From Corynebacterium occultum (GTDB taxonomy: Bacteria; Actinomycetota; Actinomycetes; Mycobacteriales; Mycobacteriaceae), in assembly GCF_009734425.1 (NCBI RefSeq), contig NZ_CP046455.1:558001-622000 (forward strand): 64,000 nt of DNA. The letters are read 5' to 3'. The notes under the pieces are model-generated. The model ran no database searches, was not told where the DNA came from, and saw only the letters and a program-made list of their open reading frames with translations. The stretch's first letter is position 1; each line of letters starts with the position of its first letter. Below, one piece after another: positions 21,487 through 30,753 of the stretch. The translations under genes were made by a program, and so were the position numbers.

Positions 21487-22565
21487 CTAATCCGCCAGGG
21501 AGAGTTCCTCATATGCATTGGACCAGTCCAGGATGGCGCCCCCAGGCCACGGCATAACCGTTGAAGGACGTGCCATTGAGGATTTCCAGCTCCCCGCTGC
21601 CCTTCATATCGTGGTACTGCCTGACATAGAAGGAGCGCCCCGAGGGGCCGGAGAGCAGGTGACCCAGGAAAGGATCCGAGTAGGCCTGCAGGATGCGTTG
21701 CAATCCCACCATCCGGGCGCCCTCCCCGGTGTCCTCGGTCATGTCCCGCAGGGCATCTGGCTGGGGGCAACCACCGTATTCCTCAAGTGCGCTGCGCAGG
21801 GCCTGCTTGACCTGGAGGATCAGCACCCCCACCGTCCATGTCGCGGAAAAGCACCAGGTAGCAGCGGGGTACCTACACTGCCGATGCCCACGACCCGCTG
21901 CCCGATGTCTTCCATTGTGTAGTGGGAGAGCAACATGCGGATGTCCGCATTGGCGGAGAGCAGGTACTGCCGGTAGTTGGCGTCCATATCCAGCTCAACC
22001 AGGTCCTCCACATGGGTCATCACCGGAGGTGACTCAATGAAACGGCGTTGCCCCGCACCGATGTCCTCGGTCAGGCGCCGGGCTGCCCGGGCGCTGGTGC
22101 GTTTGCGGGCTTCCTCGGCAGCTTCCTCCAGCACCCGGCGGGAGGCTTTCCCGAGATGTCGGGGGGCCATTTCCTGGTTGAAGTGGGAGTAGTAACGGTC
22201 CAACGGACCGCATTATCGGCCGCGGCCTGCACCACCTTTTCCTTCCGCTCACTGTCCCGCCCCCCCCGATAATCACGCTGATGACCAGTCGCTTGAGATC
22301 CCATTCCCAGGGTGCCCAGGCGGATTCATCGAAGTCATTGAGGCCGAAGTTGCTCAGGTGAGCATCCCCGCAGGAGACCACCGGGATGTCACTGCGGGGA
22401 TCCCGGGAGTGATCGGCGGCCATGATTACGGCGTTGCCCCGGTAGAAGGTGAAGGGGCTCTGCGCCATCCGGCTCATCCGCAGTGGGATCAGCCATTGTT
22501 CACGGGTGCTGTTCTGCCTGGCCAGGATCCCCAGGGGGTCCCTCCCGGTGCTTTTGAGGGCAAAG
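21487..22565 (-). pseudogene. DUF2252-family gene broken by several frameshifts
   Basis: Read in shifting frames on the minus strand, this encodes a DUF2252 protein: FTFYRGNAVIMAADH, VSCGDAHLSNFGLNDFDES, WEWDLKRLVIS, ERKEKVVQAAADNA, then VVGIGSVGT, LFRDMDGGVLILQVKQA, PFLGHLLSG and WSNAYEELSLAD. At least four frame changes are needed: in the C8 run at 22260–22267, near 22200, near 21860, near 21835 and near 21535. Near 22200 some residues also seem lost. No start codon is visible ahead of the first conserved block, because the frame closes with a stop near 22567. DUF2252 proteins are phosphotransferase-like and of unclear role. The remnant is non-functional as sequenced. Confidence 0.85.
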
Positions 22566-22595
22566 TTTTAGCCACAGCTTGGTTCTTAAGCAACC

Positions 22596-23639
22596 TCAGC
22601 CCCAGTCGATGTCCGTGTCACCGATGCCGGCTTCGACATGAACGAGGAGGAGTTCACCTTCGGCATCTTCGTTGTAGAGACCAGGGGTGCAGTTACTGTC
22701 CCCGAGGCCATTTTCGCAGCTGAGCTGAACCGGGATGTTATCGGGCAGGCGGACATCAAGGTCACCGATGAAACCTTCGATGGTGATCTCCTGTCCTTCC
22801 TGAACATCATTGAGGTTGCGGAGGTCGATGGTGGTGTCGCCGATGCCGCCGCTGAACTGGTGGTTGCCGGATTCGATGCTGCTGGGGGAGTGGTGGGTGT
22901 CGCCGACGGCACCACCGTCATAGCCTTCGGAGAAGGTGATCACACCACCGATGACCACGGTTGTGGAGACCAGAGCACCGAAACCGAGGATCATCCAGGG
23001 CCAGAGTCGGCTGCGTTTCTTTTCCACCACCACCGGGGCGGGGTCTGGCAGATCCCAGGCGAAGGGGGCGGTGCCCAGTGGATCCCAGGCAGGAGGTGTG
23101 CTGCGGCCCGGCGGATAGGGATAACCTTCAGCCGGGGTGATGCCGGAGAGATCGGGTTGGGGGGTGGTGTTCATGGGAGCCTCCTGGGTTTCGCTGTGGT
23201 GGGTGACGAGCAGCCCGGCTGGGGGCACAGGTTCCTTCTTGTGCAGGGCCCACCAACCCAGTCCGCTCAGCAGGAGGGCGAGGAGGGTGGTGGAACCGAA
23301 GAACTCACCGATGCCGGCCCCGAGGACCCCGGAGAAGAGGATGAAGAAGATCAGCAGCCACCAACCCTGCTCCCTCTCCTTGGGATACCCGGATTTGAAG
23401 AGCGCCTGGATGGGGGAGACGGGGACGGAGTAGCGGGGCATGAGTGCCCAGGCGGCGAGGTAGGCGGCGATGCCGCCCCCGAAGAAAGCGAGTACCACGA
23501 AAACGATCCGCAGGATGAGGGGGTCGATCTGGTAGCGCACGGCGATACCTTCGCAGACACCGGCGATATGCCCCTGCCCACCCTGTTCCTTGGGGATTCG
23601 GGCTGGTCGGGTTTCCCACATCTGCATCCACGTGCTCAT
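22596..23639 (-). CDS. PspC-domain membrane protein with LiaF-like C-terminus
   Basis: This 347-residue envelope protein starts with a PspC domain (GHIAGVCEGIAVRYQIDPLILR, residues about 20–75). Further membrane segments, a proline-rich linker and one more membrane helix near residue 215 come next. The C-terminal domain has repeated GIGDTTIDL / GFIGDLDVRLP / GIGDTDIDW strands, typical of LiaF/DUF2154 domains. It is divergent from a PspC-fused histidine kinase. In Firmicutes LiaF restrains a LiaS kinase, so a negative regulator role toward the kinase at 23752 is plausible but inferred. Confidence 0.85.
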   Translation of the reverse strand: MSTWMQMWETRPARIPKEQGGQGHIAGVCEGIAVRYQIDPLILRIVFVVLAFFGGGIAAYLAAWALMPRYSVPVSPIQALFKSGYPKEREQGWWLLIFFILFSGVLGAGIGEFFGSTTLLALLLSGLGWWALHKKEPVPPAGLLVTHHSETQEAPMNTTPQPDLSGITPAEGYPYPPGRSTPPAWDPLGTAPFAWDLPDPAPVVVEKKRSRLWPWMILGFGALVSTTVVIGGVITFSEGYDGGAVGDTHHSPSSIESGNHQFSGGIGDTTIDLRNLNDVQEGQEITIEGFIGDLDVRLPDNIPVQLSCENGLGDSNCTPGLYNEDAEGELLLVHVEAGIGDTDIDWG

Positions 23640-23751
23640 GTCTTCATTCTGGCTCCCAGGTTCGGTTCAGACCATCGGGGGTCACCCTGATTTTTCGGGG
23701 TCGGGGTTTCCCCCGATGTGGCCGCCACCCGGCACATGGGAGAATCAGGCC

Positions 23752-24939
23752 ATGAGTCTCCCCCAGACACCGGTGCCCTATGGCGAGCTGCGGCCGGGTT
23801 ACTATCCCCGTTTCACCCGCCCTTCCCAGGGGCGGGTCGTCGGTGGTGTGGCAGCTGGTCTGTCCCGACATCTGCGTATCGATGTCACGGTGGTCCGGGT
23901 TGCGCTGATCATCTCGGCGCTGCTCTCCGGGATGGGCCTGGTGTTCTACGCCCTGCTGTGGATCGCCTCCAAACCAGGTGAAACGGATGTGGCACCTCCC
24001 AAGGCGGAACGGGAGCGGATCACCAAGCCGGTGCTGCTGCTGCTGGTGCTGCTGACCCTGGCGGGCGCGGGCCTGTCGATCTCCTATGTCACCGGCGCAG
24101 GCGGCAGCACCCTGATTCCGCTGGCAGTGGCGGCAACCGGCGCCCTGGTGGCCTGGCAGGCCTATGACCGAGGTTTCGGTTCCGGCCGCAGTCTGCTGAC
24201 CATCGGCTTCGGCTCGGTGCTGGTACTGGCCGGCATTGTGGTGGTGGTCTTCAACTGGGAGGGCAGCAGCTTTGTCACGGCCCTGCTGGCAGTGCTGCTC
24301 ACCTTGGCCGGGGTGGCGGGGTTGGCGGTGCCGGTGGGGCTTCGTCTCTGGGATTCCCTGATGCAGGAACGCGCCGCGAAGGCAGCCGCGGATGAGCGCG
24401 CCGAAATTGCCTCCCACCTGCATGATTCAGTCCTGCAGACCCTCGCGCTGATCCAGAAGCGGGCACAGGATCCGGCGGAGGTGACACGGCTGGCACGGGG
24501 CCAGGAACGCGAGCTGCGGCAGTGGCTTTTCGACGCCCCGGAGAAACTGAACTCCACCGTCTTCGCCGCCGTGGAAACCGCCGCCGGGGAAGTGGAGGAC
24601 ATCTTCGGCATCCGCATCGCCCCGGTCACCGTGGGCACGGACCAACCCCTGGATGAACAGACCCAGGCGGTGGTGCTCGCCGCCCGGGAGGCGATGGTCA
24701 ACGCCGCCAAACATGCCGGGGTGGAGTCCGCCGATGTCTACGCCGAGATTCTCGGCGGAGAAATGGGCATCTATGTTCGTGACCGGGGTTCCGGTTTTGA
24801 CCCGGCGCAGGTCCCGGAGGGCCGACACGGCATCCGGGACTCGATCCGGGAGCGGGTGAAACGCATCGGGGGCTCGGTGAAGATCCGTTCCACCCTGGGC
24901 GAGGGCACGGAGGTGGCCATCACCTTGGCGCTATCCTGA
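23752..24939 (+). CDS. PspC-fused sensor histidine kinase
   Basis: This 395-residue kinase of the HisKA_3/NarX-LiaS class has an N-terminal PspC domain (RVVGGVAAGLSRHLRIDVTVVR, about residues 27–75) and a multi-pass membrane region of about five helices. The dimerisation helix carries the phosphorylated histidine in ASHLHDSVLQTLA, and an HATPase_c domain includes VNAAKHAG and VRDRGSGFDP. Its ATG at 23752 lies 112 bases from the divergent PspC/LiaF-like gene. The cognate response regulator follows four bases after its stop. The system corresponds by position to CgtS8 of C. glutamicum. Sensing of envelope stress is inferred. Confidence 0.92.
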   Translation: MSLPQTPVPYGELRPGYYPRFTRPSQGRVVGGVAAGLSRHLRIDVTVVRVALIISALLSGMGLVFYALLWIASKPGETDVAPPKAERERITKPVLLLLVLLTLAGAGLSISYVTGAGGSTLIPLAVAATGALVAWQAYDRGFGSGRSLLTIGFGSVLVLAGIVVVVFNWEGSSFVTALLAVLLTLAGVAGLAVPVGLRLWDSLMQERAAKAAADERAEIASHLHDSVLQTLALIQKRAQDPAEVTRLARGQERELRQWLFDAPEKLNSTVFAAVETAAGEVEDIFGIRIAPVTVGTDQPLDEQTQAVVLAAREAMVNAAKHAGVESADVYAEILGGEMGIYVRDRGSGFDPAQVPEGRHGIRDSIRERVKRIGGSVKIRSTLGEGTEVAITLALS

Positions 24940-24943
24940 GAGC

Positions 24944-25594
24944 ATGGTGAAGGTATTTCTCGTTGATGACCATTCCGTGTTCCGCTCCGGGGTCCGGGCA
25001 GAGCTGGCTGATGCCGTGGAGATCGTGGGGGATGCCGGCACCGTCGCTGAGGCGATAGCAGGTATCAATGACACCGCACCTGATGTGGTTCTGCTGGATG
25101 TCCACATGCCCGATGGCGGTGGGGTCGCGGTCATCCGGGGTACCACCGTGGAGACCACCTTCCTGGCACTGAGCGTCTCCGATGCCGCGGAGGATGTGAT
25201 CTCGGTGATCCGCGCCGGGGCACGCGGTTATGTGACCAAGAATATCTCCGGCAGTGAGTTGGCGGAAGCGATTGACCGTGTCAACGGTGGGGACGCCTAT
25301 TTCTCGCCGCGCTTAGCCGGGTTCGTGCTGGACGCCTTCGCCGGGGGAGAGGTGGCGGAGGAACCGGCCGGGGAGCCGGAGCGGGTGGATGATCCGGTAG
25401 TGGATGCCCTGACCCGGCGGGAGCTGGAGGTGCTGCGCCTGCTGGCCCGGGGTTACACCTACCGGGAGATCGGCAAGGAGCTGTTCATCTCGATCAAGAC
25501 GGTGGAGACCCACGCCTCCAACATCCTGCGCAAGACCCAGCAGTCCAACCGCCATGCGTTGACCCGCTGGGCGCATTCCCGCGACCTGGACTAG
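24944..25594 (+). CDS. NarL/LuxR-family response regulator
   Basis: This 216-residue response regulator has a receiver domain with the acidic pair in FLVDDHS and the phospho-acceptor aspartate in VVLLDVHMPDG (near residue 52). Its C-terminal LuxR-type helix-turn-helix runs from LTRRELEVLRLLARG to IKTVETHASNIL. It forms an operon with the PspC-fused kinase and matches the CgtR8 position of C. glutamicum. Targets probably include the divergent PspC/LiaF-like gene. The 3' end overlaps the convergent monooxygenase gene by four bases. Confidence 0.94.
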   Translation: MVKVFLVDDHSVFRSGVRAELADAVEIVGDAGTVAEAIAGINDTAPDVVLLDVHMPDGGGVAVIRGTTVETTFLALSVSDAAEDVISVIRAGARGYVTKNISGSELAEAIDRVNGGDAYFSPRLAGFVLDAFAGGEVAEEPAGEPERVDDPVVDALTRRELEVLRLLARGYTYREIGKELFISIKTVETHASNILRKTQQSNRHALTRWAHSRDLD

Positions 25595-26916
25595 CCTCTG
25601 CGGAACGTGGCCGCCGGGTGGGTGTCGGGCAGCAGGTCCCGGCCGTGCAGCCGCCCCCGTAGGGTGTTGCCGGAGCGCTTTCGCAGCAGACCGCGGGAGC
25701 GCAGCACCGGGGTGACATGCTCGGCGAAGGCCTTCATGTCCGGGCCACGCAGGGCGTAGTCCACATTGAAGCCGTCCACCCCGGCTTCCTTCATCCAGCG
25801 CTCCAGTTCCTCGACGATGGTTTCGCCGGAACCGACGAATACCGGGCCCCGCCCACCGATGGTCATGTGGGAGGCCAGATCCCCGATCGTCCAGCGACGC
25901 CCAGGATCCATGGCGGTGAAGGACTGCAGTGCGGAGCGGTTGCCCTCGATGTGGACCTCCTCCAGCACATCATCCGGGCCGTAGGTGGACAGATCCAACC
26001 CGGTCCAGCCGGCGAAGAGAGCCATGGCGGCCTCAGGGTCCACATGGCGCAGGTAGGACTCATAGCGTTCCCGGGCGGCGGCATCGCTCCCCGCGGCAAT
26101 CAGGGTGACTGAGGTGATGGTGCTCAGTTCTGCTGCGGCCCGACCTTGGGCGGCGTCGACAAGCGGGCGAACATTGTCCGGGGTAGTGCCGGCGAAGAAG
26201 AGTACCTCGGCGTGGCGGGCGGCGAAGTCCATGCCGCGCGGGGAGGAACCTGCCTGGAAGAGGAGGGGCACGCGCTGCGGGCCGGGCAGGGTGACCGCGG
26301 TGCCGGGGACATCGAAGTATTTACCGCGGTGGTTGATGGGGTGCACGCGGTCCGGATCGAGGTAGGTGTTGGCGGCGGCGTCGATACGCAGTGCCCCGGG
26401 CTCGATGGAGCCCTCCCAGAGGGCGTAGACGACCTCCATGTACTCGTCAGCGCGGTCATAGCGCTCATCATGGGGGAGGGAGTCCGCGCCGATATTACGG
26501 AGTGCGGAGGGCTGGTAACCGGTGACGATGTTCCAGGCGATGCGACCCCGGGTGAGGTGGTCGAGGGTGGCGAATTTGCGGGCCAGCAGGAAGGGCGACT
26601 CATAGGAGACATTGGCGGTGACCCCGAAACCGATCTCCTCGGTGGCGGCGGCCAGTGCGCTGATCAGCAGCAGCGGATCCAACAGGGGGTACTGCATGCC
26701 GGTGCGGATGGCGGTGCGCCCGGAACCTTCGTAGACGTCATAGACCCCGGCGACATCAGCGAAGAAGACGGTGTCGAACCCGGCCTCCTCCAGCAGTTTC
26801 ACGTGGGAAACCCAGAAATCCAGGTCACGGTACTCCTCCGTGACAGCCTCCGGGTGGCGCCACAACCCGGAGGTCTGATGGGTGGGGACGAGCATGTCAA
26901 GGGCTGAGAGGATCAT
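25591..26916 (-). CDS. FMN-dependent LLM-class monooxygenase (NtaA/SnaA/DszA family)
   Basis: This 441-residue luciferase-like TIM-barrel flavoprotein resembles nitrilotriacetate monooxygenase component A. Typical features are GLWRHPEA near the N-terminus, SYESPFLLARKFATLDHLTRGR, NIVTGYQPSALRNIG and LLFQAGSSPRGMDFAARHAE. It needs reduced FMN from a separate reductase, which is not encoded beside it. Members oxidise sulfonates, thiophenes, amines and similar carbon-nitrogen or carbon-sulfur compounds; the substrate here is unknown. It stands alone and may be accessory. Confidence 0.9.
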   Translation of the reverse strand: MILSALDMLVPTHQTSGLWRHPEAVTEEYRDLDFWVSHVKLLEEAGFDTVFFADVAGVYDVYEGSGRTAIRTGMQYPLLDPLLLISALAAATEEIGFGVTANVSYESPFLLARKFATLDHLTRGRIAWNIVTGYQPSALRNIGADSLPHDERYDRADEYMEVVYALWEGSIEPGALRIDAAANTYLDPDRVHPINHRGKYFDVPGTAVTLPGPQRVPLLFQAGSSPRGMDFAARHAEVLFFAGTTPDNVRPLVDAAQGRAAAELSTITSVTLIAAGSDAAARERYESYLRHVDPEAAMALFAGWTGLDLSTYGPDDVLEEVHIEGNRSALQSFTAMDPGRRWTIGDLASHMTIGGRGPVFVGSGETIVEELERWMKEAGVDGFNVDYALRGPDMKAFAEHVTPVLRSRGLLRKRSGNTLRGRLHGRDLLPDTHPAATFRRG

Positions 26917-26956
26917 CCATTCATTTTCCCACAGCTAATATTCCGCCCCCCATCAA

Positions 26957-27379
26957 TCAGGCGAAAGCCAGTGCCCGACTGCCGTCGATATGGGGGAATA
27001 CCCAGAACATCCAGGCGAAGGTGAGCAACCAGGTCACGAGGGTGCCCCAGATGGGGAAGGGGGCGAAGGCGGGCACCAGCATCAGGGCGAGCCACACCAG
27101 GAACAGGGGCAGCACCTGACCCAGTTTGGGGCGGTAACTGAGTTCCCGCTGCTCCAGATAGCTACGGATCTCCCGACGGTAGGGGTGGCTGAAGATCAGC
27201 AGGCAGGCGGCTCCGATGGTGATGATCATGGTGGCGACCTGGATGCCGCGGGAGAGTTCCGTGGACAACACGGCCACGCCCAATCCGATCAGAGCGGAGG
27301 CTCCGAAACGGACCCCCGGTGGGGTGGGAATCGGGGTGACGTGAGATCGCATGTTGTGGTAGCCGTCCATGCCGGACAC
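26957..27379 (-). CDS. Small multi-pass membrane protein, function unknown
   Basis: I do not recognise the family. The product of up to 140 residues has about four membrane helices: two near residues 28–65, then two near 88–125 after a basic cytoplasmic loop (HPYRREIRSYLEQRELSYRPK). The start may be GTG 27379 or ATG 27370 or 27352; none has a good ribosome site. It lies between a monooxygenase gene and a lipoprotein gene, all on the minus strand. Confidence 0.65.
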   Translation of the reverse strand: MSGMDGYHNMRSHVTPIPTPPGVRFGASALIGLGVAVLSTELSRGIQVATMIITIGAACLLIFSHPYRREIRSYLEQRELSYRPKLGQVLPLFLVWLALMLVPAFAPFPIWGTLVTWLLTFAWMFWVFPHIDGSRALAFA

Positions 27380-27421
27380 GCTACCAGCTGAGGATCCGGG
27401 GTTTCCGGCCGCTCCGGAGTG

Positions 27422-28033
27422 CTAGCGTTGCTGGAAATCGATGACCACGCGCTGTGGTTCCTCAAACACCTGCACGGTGTAGGGCAGCTGGTCCTGCATG
27501 CCGATGAGGAACTGGGAGCGGCCTTCGAAGGTACCGGCACTGATCACCTCGGTGATCGCACCGGCACCCTCGACGGTGCCGATCTGTGGGTCTGCGACAC
27601 CCAGATCGAAGGGGTAGACCATGCCGTCGAGGTTGACGTTGAGGGCGGTGGTGCCGCGGTATTCGATGGGGTGGCCGGAACCCTGTTGGGAGGGGCGTTC
27701 GGTGTAGTCGATGAACCAGCCGGGTTCGCCCTCACCGTCGAGCTCGAAGGTGACCCGGTCATAGCCCTCATGGGTGCCCACCCGGACATCATTGACGATC
27801 AGGGTGGCGGGAGCCTCGGGGCGCAGCGTCTTCATGGTGGTGTCCGCATCCCCGCTCGGGGTGACCCCGGCGTGGGTGGAGGTGGAGTCACCGCCTGGGG
27901 TGGACGCGGAAAGCGTCTCCCTCGCATCGGAGCTGGTGCTGACGATACCGGAACAGGCCCCGAGGCCGAGGGCGGTGGTGGCCACCAGGCCCGCGACAAC
28001 ACGGCGGATCGGGAGAGAAGTCAGCACATTCAT
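27422..28033 (-). CDS. AMIN-like-domain lipoprotein
   Basis: This 203-residue secreted lipoprotein has an N-terminal basic and hydrophobic signal ending in the lipobox ALGLGACSG (Cys near residue 27). A Ser/Thr-rich linker follows, then a beta-rich domain (RVGTHEGYDRVTFELDGEGEPGW, VQVFEEPQRVVIDFQ) typical of the AMIN-like lipoproteins of mycolata. AMIN domains bind peptidoglycan in other proteins. ATG 28033 is chosen because it places the signal peptide correctly; upstream readings add a non-signal extension. The role in the cell wall is inferred. Confidence 0.82.
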   Translation of the reverse strand: MNVLTSLPIRRVVAGLVATTALGLGACSGIVSTSSDARETLSASTPGGDSTSTHAGVTPSGDADTTMKTLRPEAPATLIVNDVRVGTHEGYDRVTFELDGEGEPGWFIDYTERPSQQGSGHPIEYRGTTALNVNLDGMVYPFDLGVADPQIGTVEGAGAITEVISAGTFEGRSQFLIGMQDQLPYTVQVFEEPQRVVIDFQQR

Positions 28034-28145
28034 GGGGACACCGTATCGCGATTCCCACCGGGGGGAGAAGCCAGAAATGGTCTTTGGGAACGATTGTGAA
28101 CGAATTGTTGCAAACCGATGCATGAAAAGGGGATATTGTTGAACA

Positions 28146-29006
28146 ATGTCTGTTTCATCCCGTTGTTCTGAGATTCAGGTTGAGCCGCTACCCGGCACCG
28201 CCAAGCAGGAAAAAGTGCATGTTGTTCTGGAACATGACCGCGGGTGGAGCCGGGATGTGCTCGACGGCGACACCTTCGGTCCGGAGCTCAGCACCGCCCT
28301 GAAGTCCCACCTCAAGGGAAAGGCGGGGCTCCAGCTGATTCGCCGCCCCGGCCAAAAACACCGCGAGCCGGAACACCTCACCCTCTTCCTGGTGTTCACC
28401 GAGGAGGCGCTCGTCGAGAAGCTCCAGGTCACCGGGGCAGAGGCGATCCTGGACCTGGACCTCTCCGGGCCGGGCCTTAACGCCGGGGAAGTGGTGTCAC
28501 ATCCCCTGGTGCTGGTGTGCACCCACGGGAAGCGGGACCTCTGCTGTGCGGTGCAGGGCAGACCCCTGGCGGCCGAGCTGGCGCAGCGTTTCCCGGGGGA
28601 TGTGGTGTGGGAGACCTCGCACACCAAGGGGCATCGCTTCGCCCCCTCCATCCTGCTCATGCCCTGGGGATATTCCTTCGGCCGTCTCAGCGGCCGTGCT
28701 GCCAGCGCCCTGGTGGCCTGGGCGCAGCGGGGTGAGTTCTTCCTGTTCGGCAACCGGGGTCGCGGGCTGTGGCGCCCCACCGGGCAGGTGGCGGAACTGG
28801 CGGTGGCCAGGAAGCTTATCGACGCTGGGGAACCCCTGCACTACGGGGATCTCACGGTGGCGGAAGAAGGGCTTGTCACGCACCATGATGGTCGTCGTTG
28901 GCGGGTGGAAATGGAAAAGCAGGAGGTGACCGGGGTGGTCTCCTCCTGCGGGGATGAGCCGAAGGTCGGCTCGGCCTGGGTGGCGGTGTCGATCAGCGAC
29001 GCATGA
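28146..29006 (+). CDS. Sucrase/ferredoxin-like (Apd1-type) iron-sulfur protein
   Basis: This 286-residue thioredoxin-fold ferredoxin-like protein belongs to the Suc_Fer family. The signature LVCTHGKRDLCCAVQGRPLA supplies the cysteine ligands near residues 121–130. WETSHTKGHRFAPSILLMP carries an H-x3-H motif near residue 160. In yeast Apd1 these residues bind a [2Fe-2S] cluster through two cysteines and two histidines. The older 'sucrase' name has little support. It starts ahead of the met importer on the opposite strand and overlaps metI by 14 bases at its 3' end. The cellular role is unknown. Confidence 0.85.
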   Translation: MSVSSRCSEIQVEPLPGTAKQEKVHVVLEHDRGWSRDVLDGDTFGPELSTALKSHLKGKAGLQLIRRPGQKHREPEHLTLFLVFTEEALVEKLQVTGAEAILDLDLSGPGLNAGEVVSHPLVLVCTHGKRDLCCAVQGRPLAAELAQRFPGDVVWETSHTKGHRFAPSILLMPWGYSFGRLSGRAASALVAWAQRGEFFLFGNRGRGLWRPTGQVAELAVARKLIDAGEPLHYGDLTVAEEGLVTHHDGRRWRVEMEKQEVTGVVSSCGDEPKVGSAWVAVSISDA

Positions 29007-29670
29007 TCTTCTTCGAGAGCCAGTTACCCAGCAGCTGGGCGATCTGGACGATGATGATGATCGCGAAGGTCGCCACATAGGTGACCTCCCAGTCATAGGC
29101 GCGGTAGCCGTAGACGATGGCGAAGTCACCGAGGCCGCCGCCGCCGACGTAGCCCGCCATGGCGGACATGTCGATCACGGCGATGAAGATGAAGGTGTAG
29201 CCCAGGACCAGCGGGCCCAGGGCCTCCCGCAGGATCACCGTGGTGATGATCTGCCAGGGGCCGGCACCCATGGCGCGGGCCGCCTCGATCATGCCGGGGT
29301 CGATGGCGACCAGGTTCTGCTCCACGATGCGGGCCACCGCGAAGGTCGCGGCGATGGCCATGATGAAGGTGGCCGCATCACGTCCGATGGTGGTGCCGAC
29401 GACCGCCTGGGTCAGCGGACCGAAGGCGGCGATCATGATGATGAAGGGGATCGGCCGGACGAAGTTGACCAGCACATTGACCAGGTTGTAGAAGAAACTG
29501 TTCTTCAGGATGCCCTGGCTGCGGGTGGTGTAGAGCAGCACGCCGAGCAACAGGCCGAAGAAACCACCGGCGACCATGGCAATCGAAACCATGATCAGGG
29601 TGTCCCAGATGGCGTCGACGAAGGTGCCGCCGAGACGGTCCCAGTCGGCTGCGAGAGTCATGGTGTTCAT
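28993..29670 (-). CDS. metI: Methionine ABC importer permease MetI
   Basis: This 225-residue inner-membrane permease pairs with MetN and MetQ to import methionine. Five membrane helices are visible, and the EAA loop (EAARAMGAGPWQIITTVILREA) contacts the ATPase. The start overlaps metN by four bases (ATGA). It is the last gene of the metQ-metN-metI group and is convergent with the iron-sulfur gene at 28146. Confidence 0.93.
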   Translation of the reverse strand: MNTMTLAADWDRLGGTFVDAIWDTLIMVSIAMVAGGFFGLLLGVLLYTTRSQGILKNSFFYNLVNVLVNFVRPIPFIIMIAAFGPLTQAVVGTTIGRDAATFIMAIAATFAVARIVEQNLVAIDPGMIEAARAMGAGPWQIITTVILREALGPLVLGYTFIFIAVIDMSAMAGYVGGGGLGDFAIVYGYRAYDWEVTYVATFAIIIIVQIAQLLGNWLSKKIMRR

Positions 29671-30725
29671 CGGATGATCTCCTTGATGTCGGTGGTAACC
29701 GCAAGGGTTTGGTAGAACTGTTCGATGGCGGTGTCAGGGCCGTTGAGCCGGACCGTCATCTTGCCGAAACTCTGCTGCTGCAGGGTGGTCACACCACCAT
29801 GGACGATGTTGATCTTCACCCCGCCTTCCCGGGCTGCGGCGGCGGCACCGAAGAAACCGGAGTCCTCACTGAGCTCGACGGTGAACAGCCTTCCCTCATG
29901 GGCCAGCAGGTCATCCGTCTCGACCATGTCGGGGGTGTTACGCAGGGCGGTGGCCACGAAACGCTGGGCAACCGTGGTCTTCGGGGCGGAGAATACCTCG
30001 TAGACGGAGCCGTACTCCACCACGCGGCCGGCCTCCATCACAGCGACCTTATCGGCGATGGAACGGACCACCTCCATCTCATGGGTGATCACCACGATGG
30101 TGATGCCCAGTTCCCGGTTGACCTTGCGCAGCAGGGAGAGCACCTCCTGGGTGGTCTCCGGGTCCAGTGCGGAGGTGGACTCATCCGCCAGCAGCAGAGA
30201 GGGGTTGGTGGCAAGTGCCCGGGCAATACCGACCCGCTGCTTCTGTCCACCGGAGAGCTGCTCGGGAAAGTTGCGGCCCTTGTCTCCCAGGCCGACGAAT
30301 TGGAGGAGCTCGTCTACCCGACGGCGACGTTCCTCCTTGGCCACGCCCGCCAGCTTCAGCGGGTACTCGATATTGCCGGCCGCGGTGCGGGAGTTGAAGA
30401 GGTTGAACTGCTGGAAGATCATGCCCACCCGGGAACGGATCTTGCGCAGTTGCGCCTCCGACTTGCCGACCACGTCCACCCCGTCGAGCAGCAGCTCGCC
30501 GGAGGTGGCGCTGTCCAGACCGTTGATCAGGCGCACCAGGGTCGACTTGCCGGCACCGGAGTAGCCGATCACACCGAGCACCTCACCGGGTTCAACGGTC
30601 ATCGAGACATCGTCGACGGCCGTGGTGACCGACTTCTTGTTGTTGCTGAACACCTTGGAGATGTTCCGGAACTCGATGCGGGTTCCAATTTGCTGTTGAG
30701 TGTCAGACACTGTTCGGGTGCTCAC
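29667..30725 (-). CDS. metN: Methionine ABC importer ATP-binding protein MetN
   Basis: This 352-residue ABC ATPase has Walker A GYSGAGKSTL, signature LSGGQKQRVGIARAL and Walker B LLLADEST. The C-terminal ACT-like NIL domain (about residues 275–350) lets methionine feed back on transport. The GTG start at 30725 has a weak ribosome site. A 14-bp hairpin lies between metQ and metN, so ATPase and permease expression may be lower than that of the binding protein. Confidence 0.94.
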   Translation of the reverse strand: MSTRTVSDTQQQIGTRIEFRNISKVFSNNKKSVTTAVDDVSMTVEPGEVLGVIGYSGAGKSTLVRLINGLDSATSGELLLDGVDVVGKSEAQLRKIRSRVGMIFQQFNLFNSRTAAGNIEYPLKLAGVAKEERRRRVDELLQFVGLGDKGRNFPEQLSGGQKQRVGIARALATNPSLLLADESTSALDPETTQEVLSLLRKVNRELGITIVVITHEMEVVRSIADKVAVMEAGRVVEYGSVYEVFSAPKTTVAQRFVATALRNTPDMVETDDLLAHEGRLFTVELSEDSGFFGAAAAAREGGVKINIVHGGVTTLQQQSFGKMTVRLNGPDTAIEQFYQTLAVTTDIKEIIR

Positions 30726-30753
30726 TTTGCTAGGTGACAGGGTCGATACAAGG

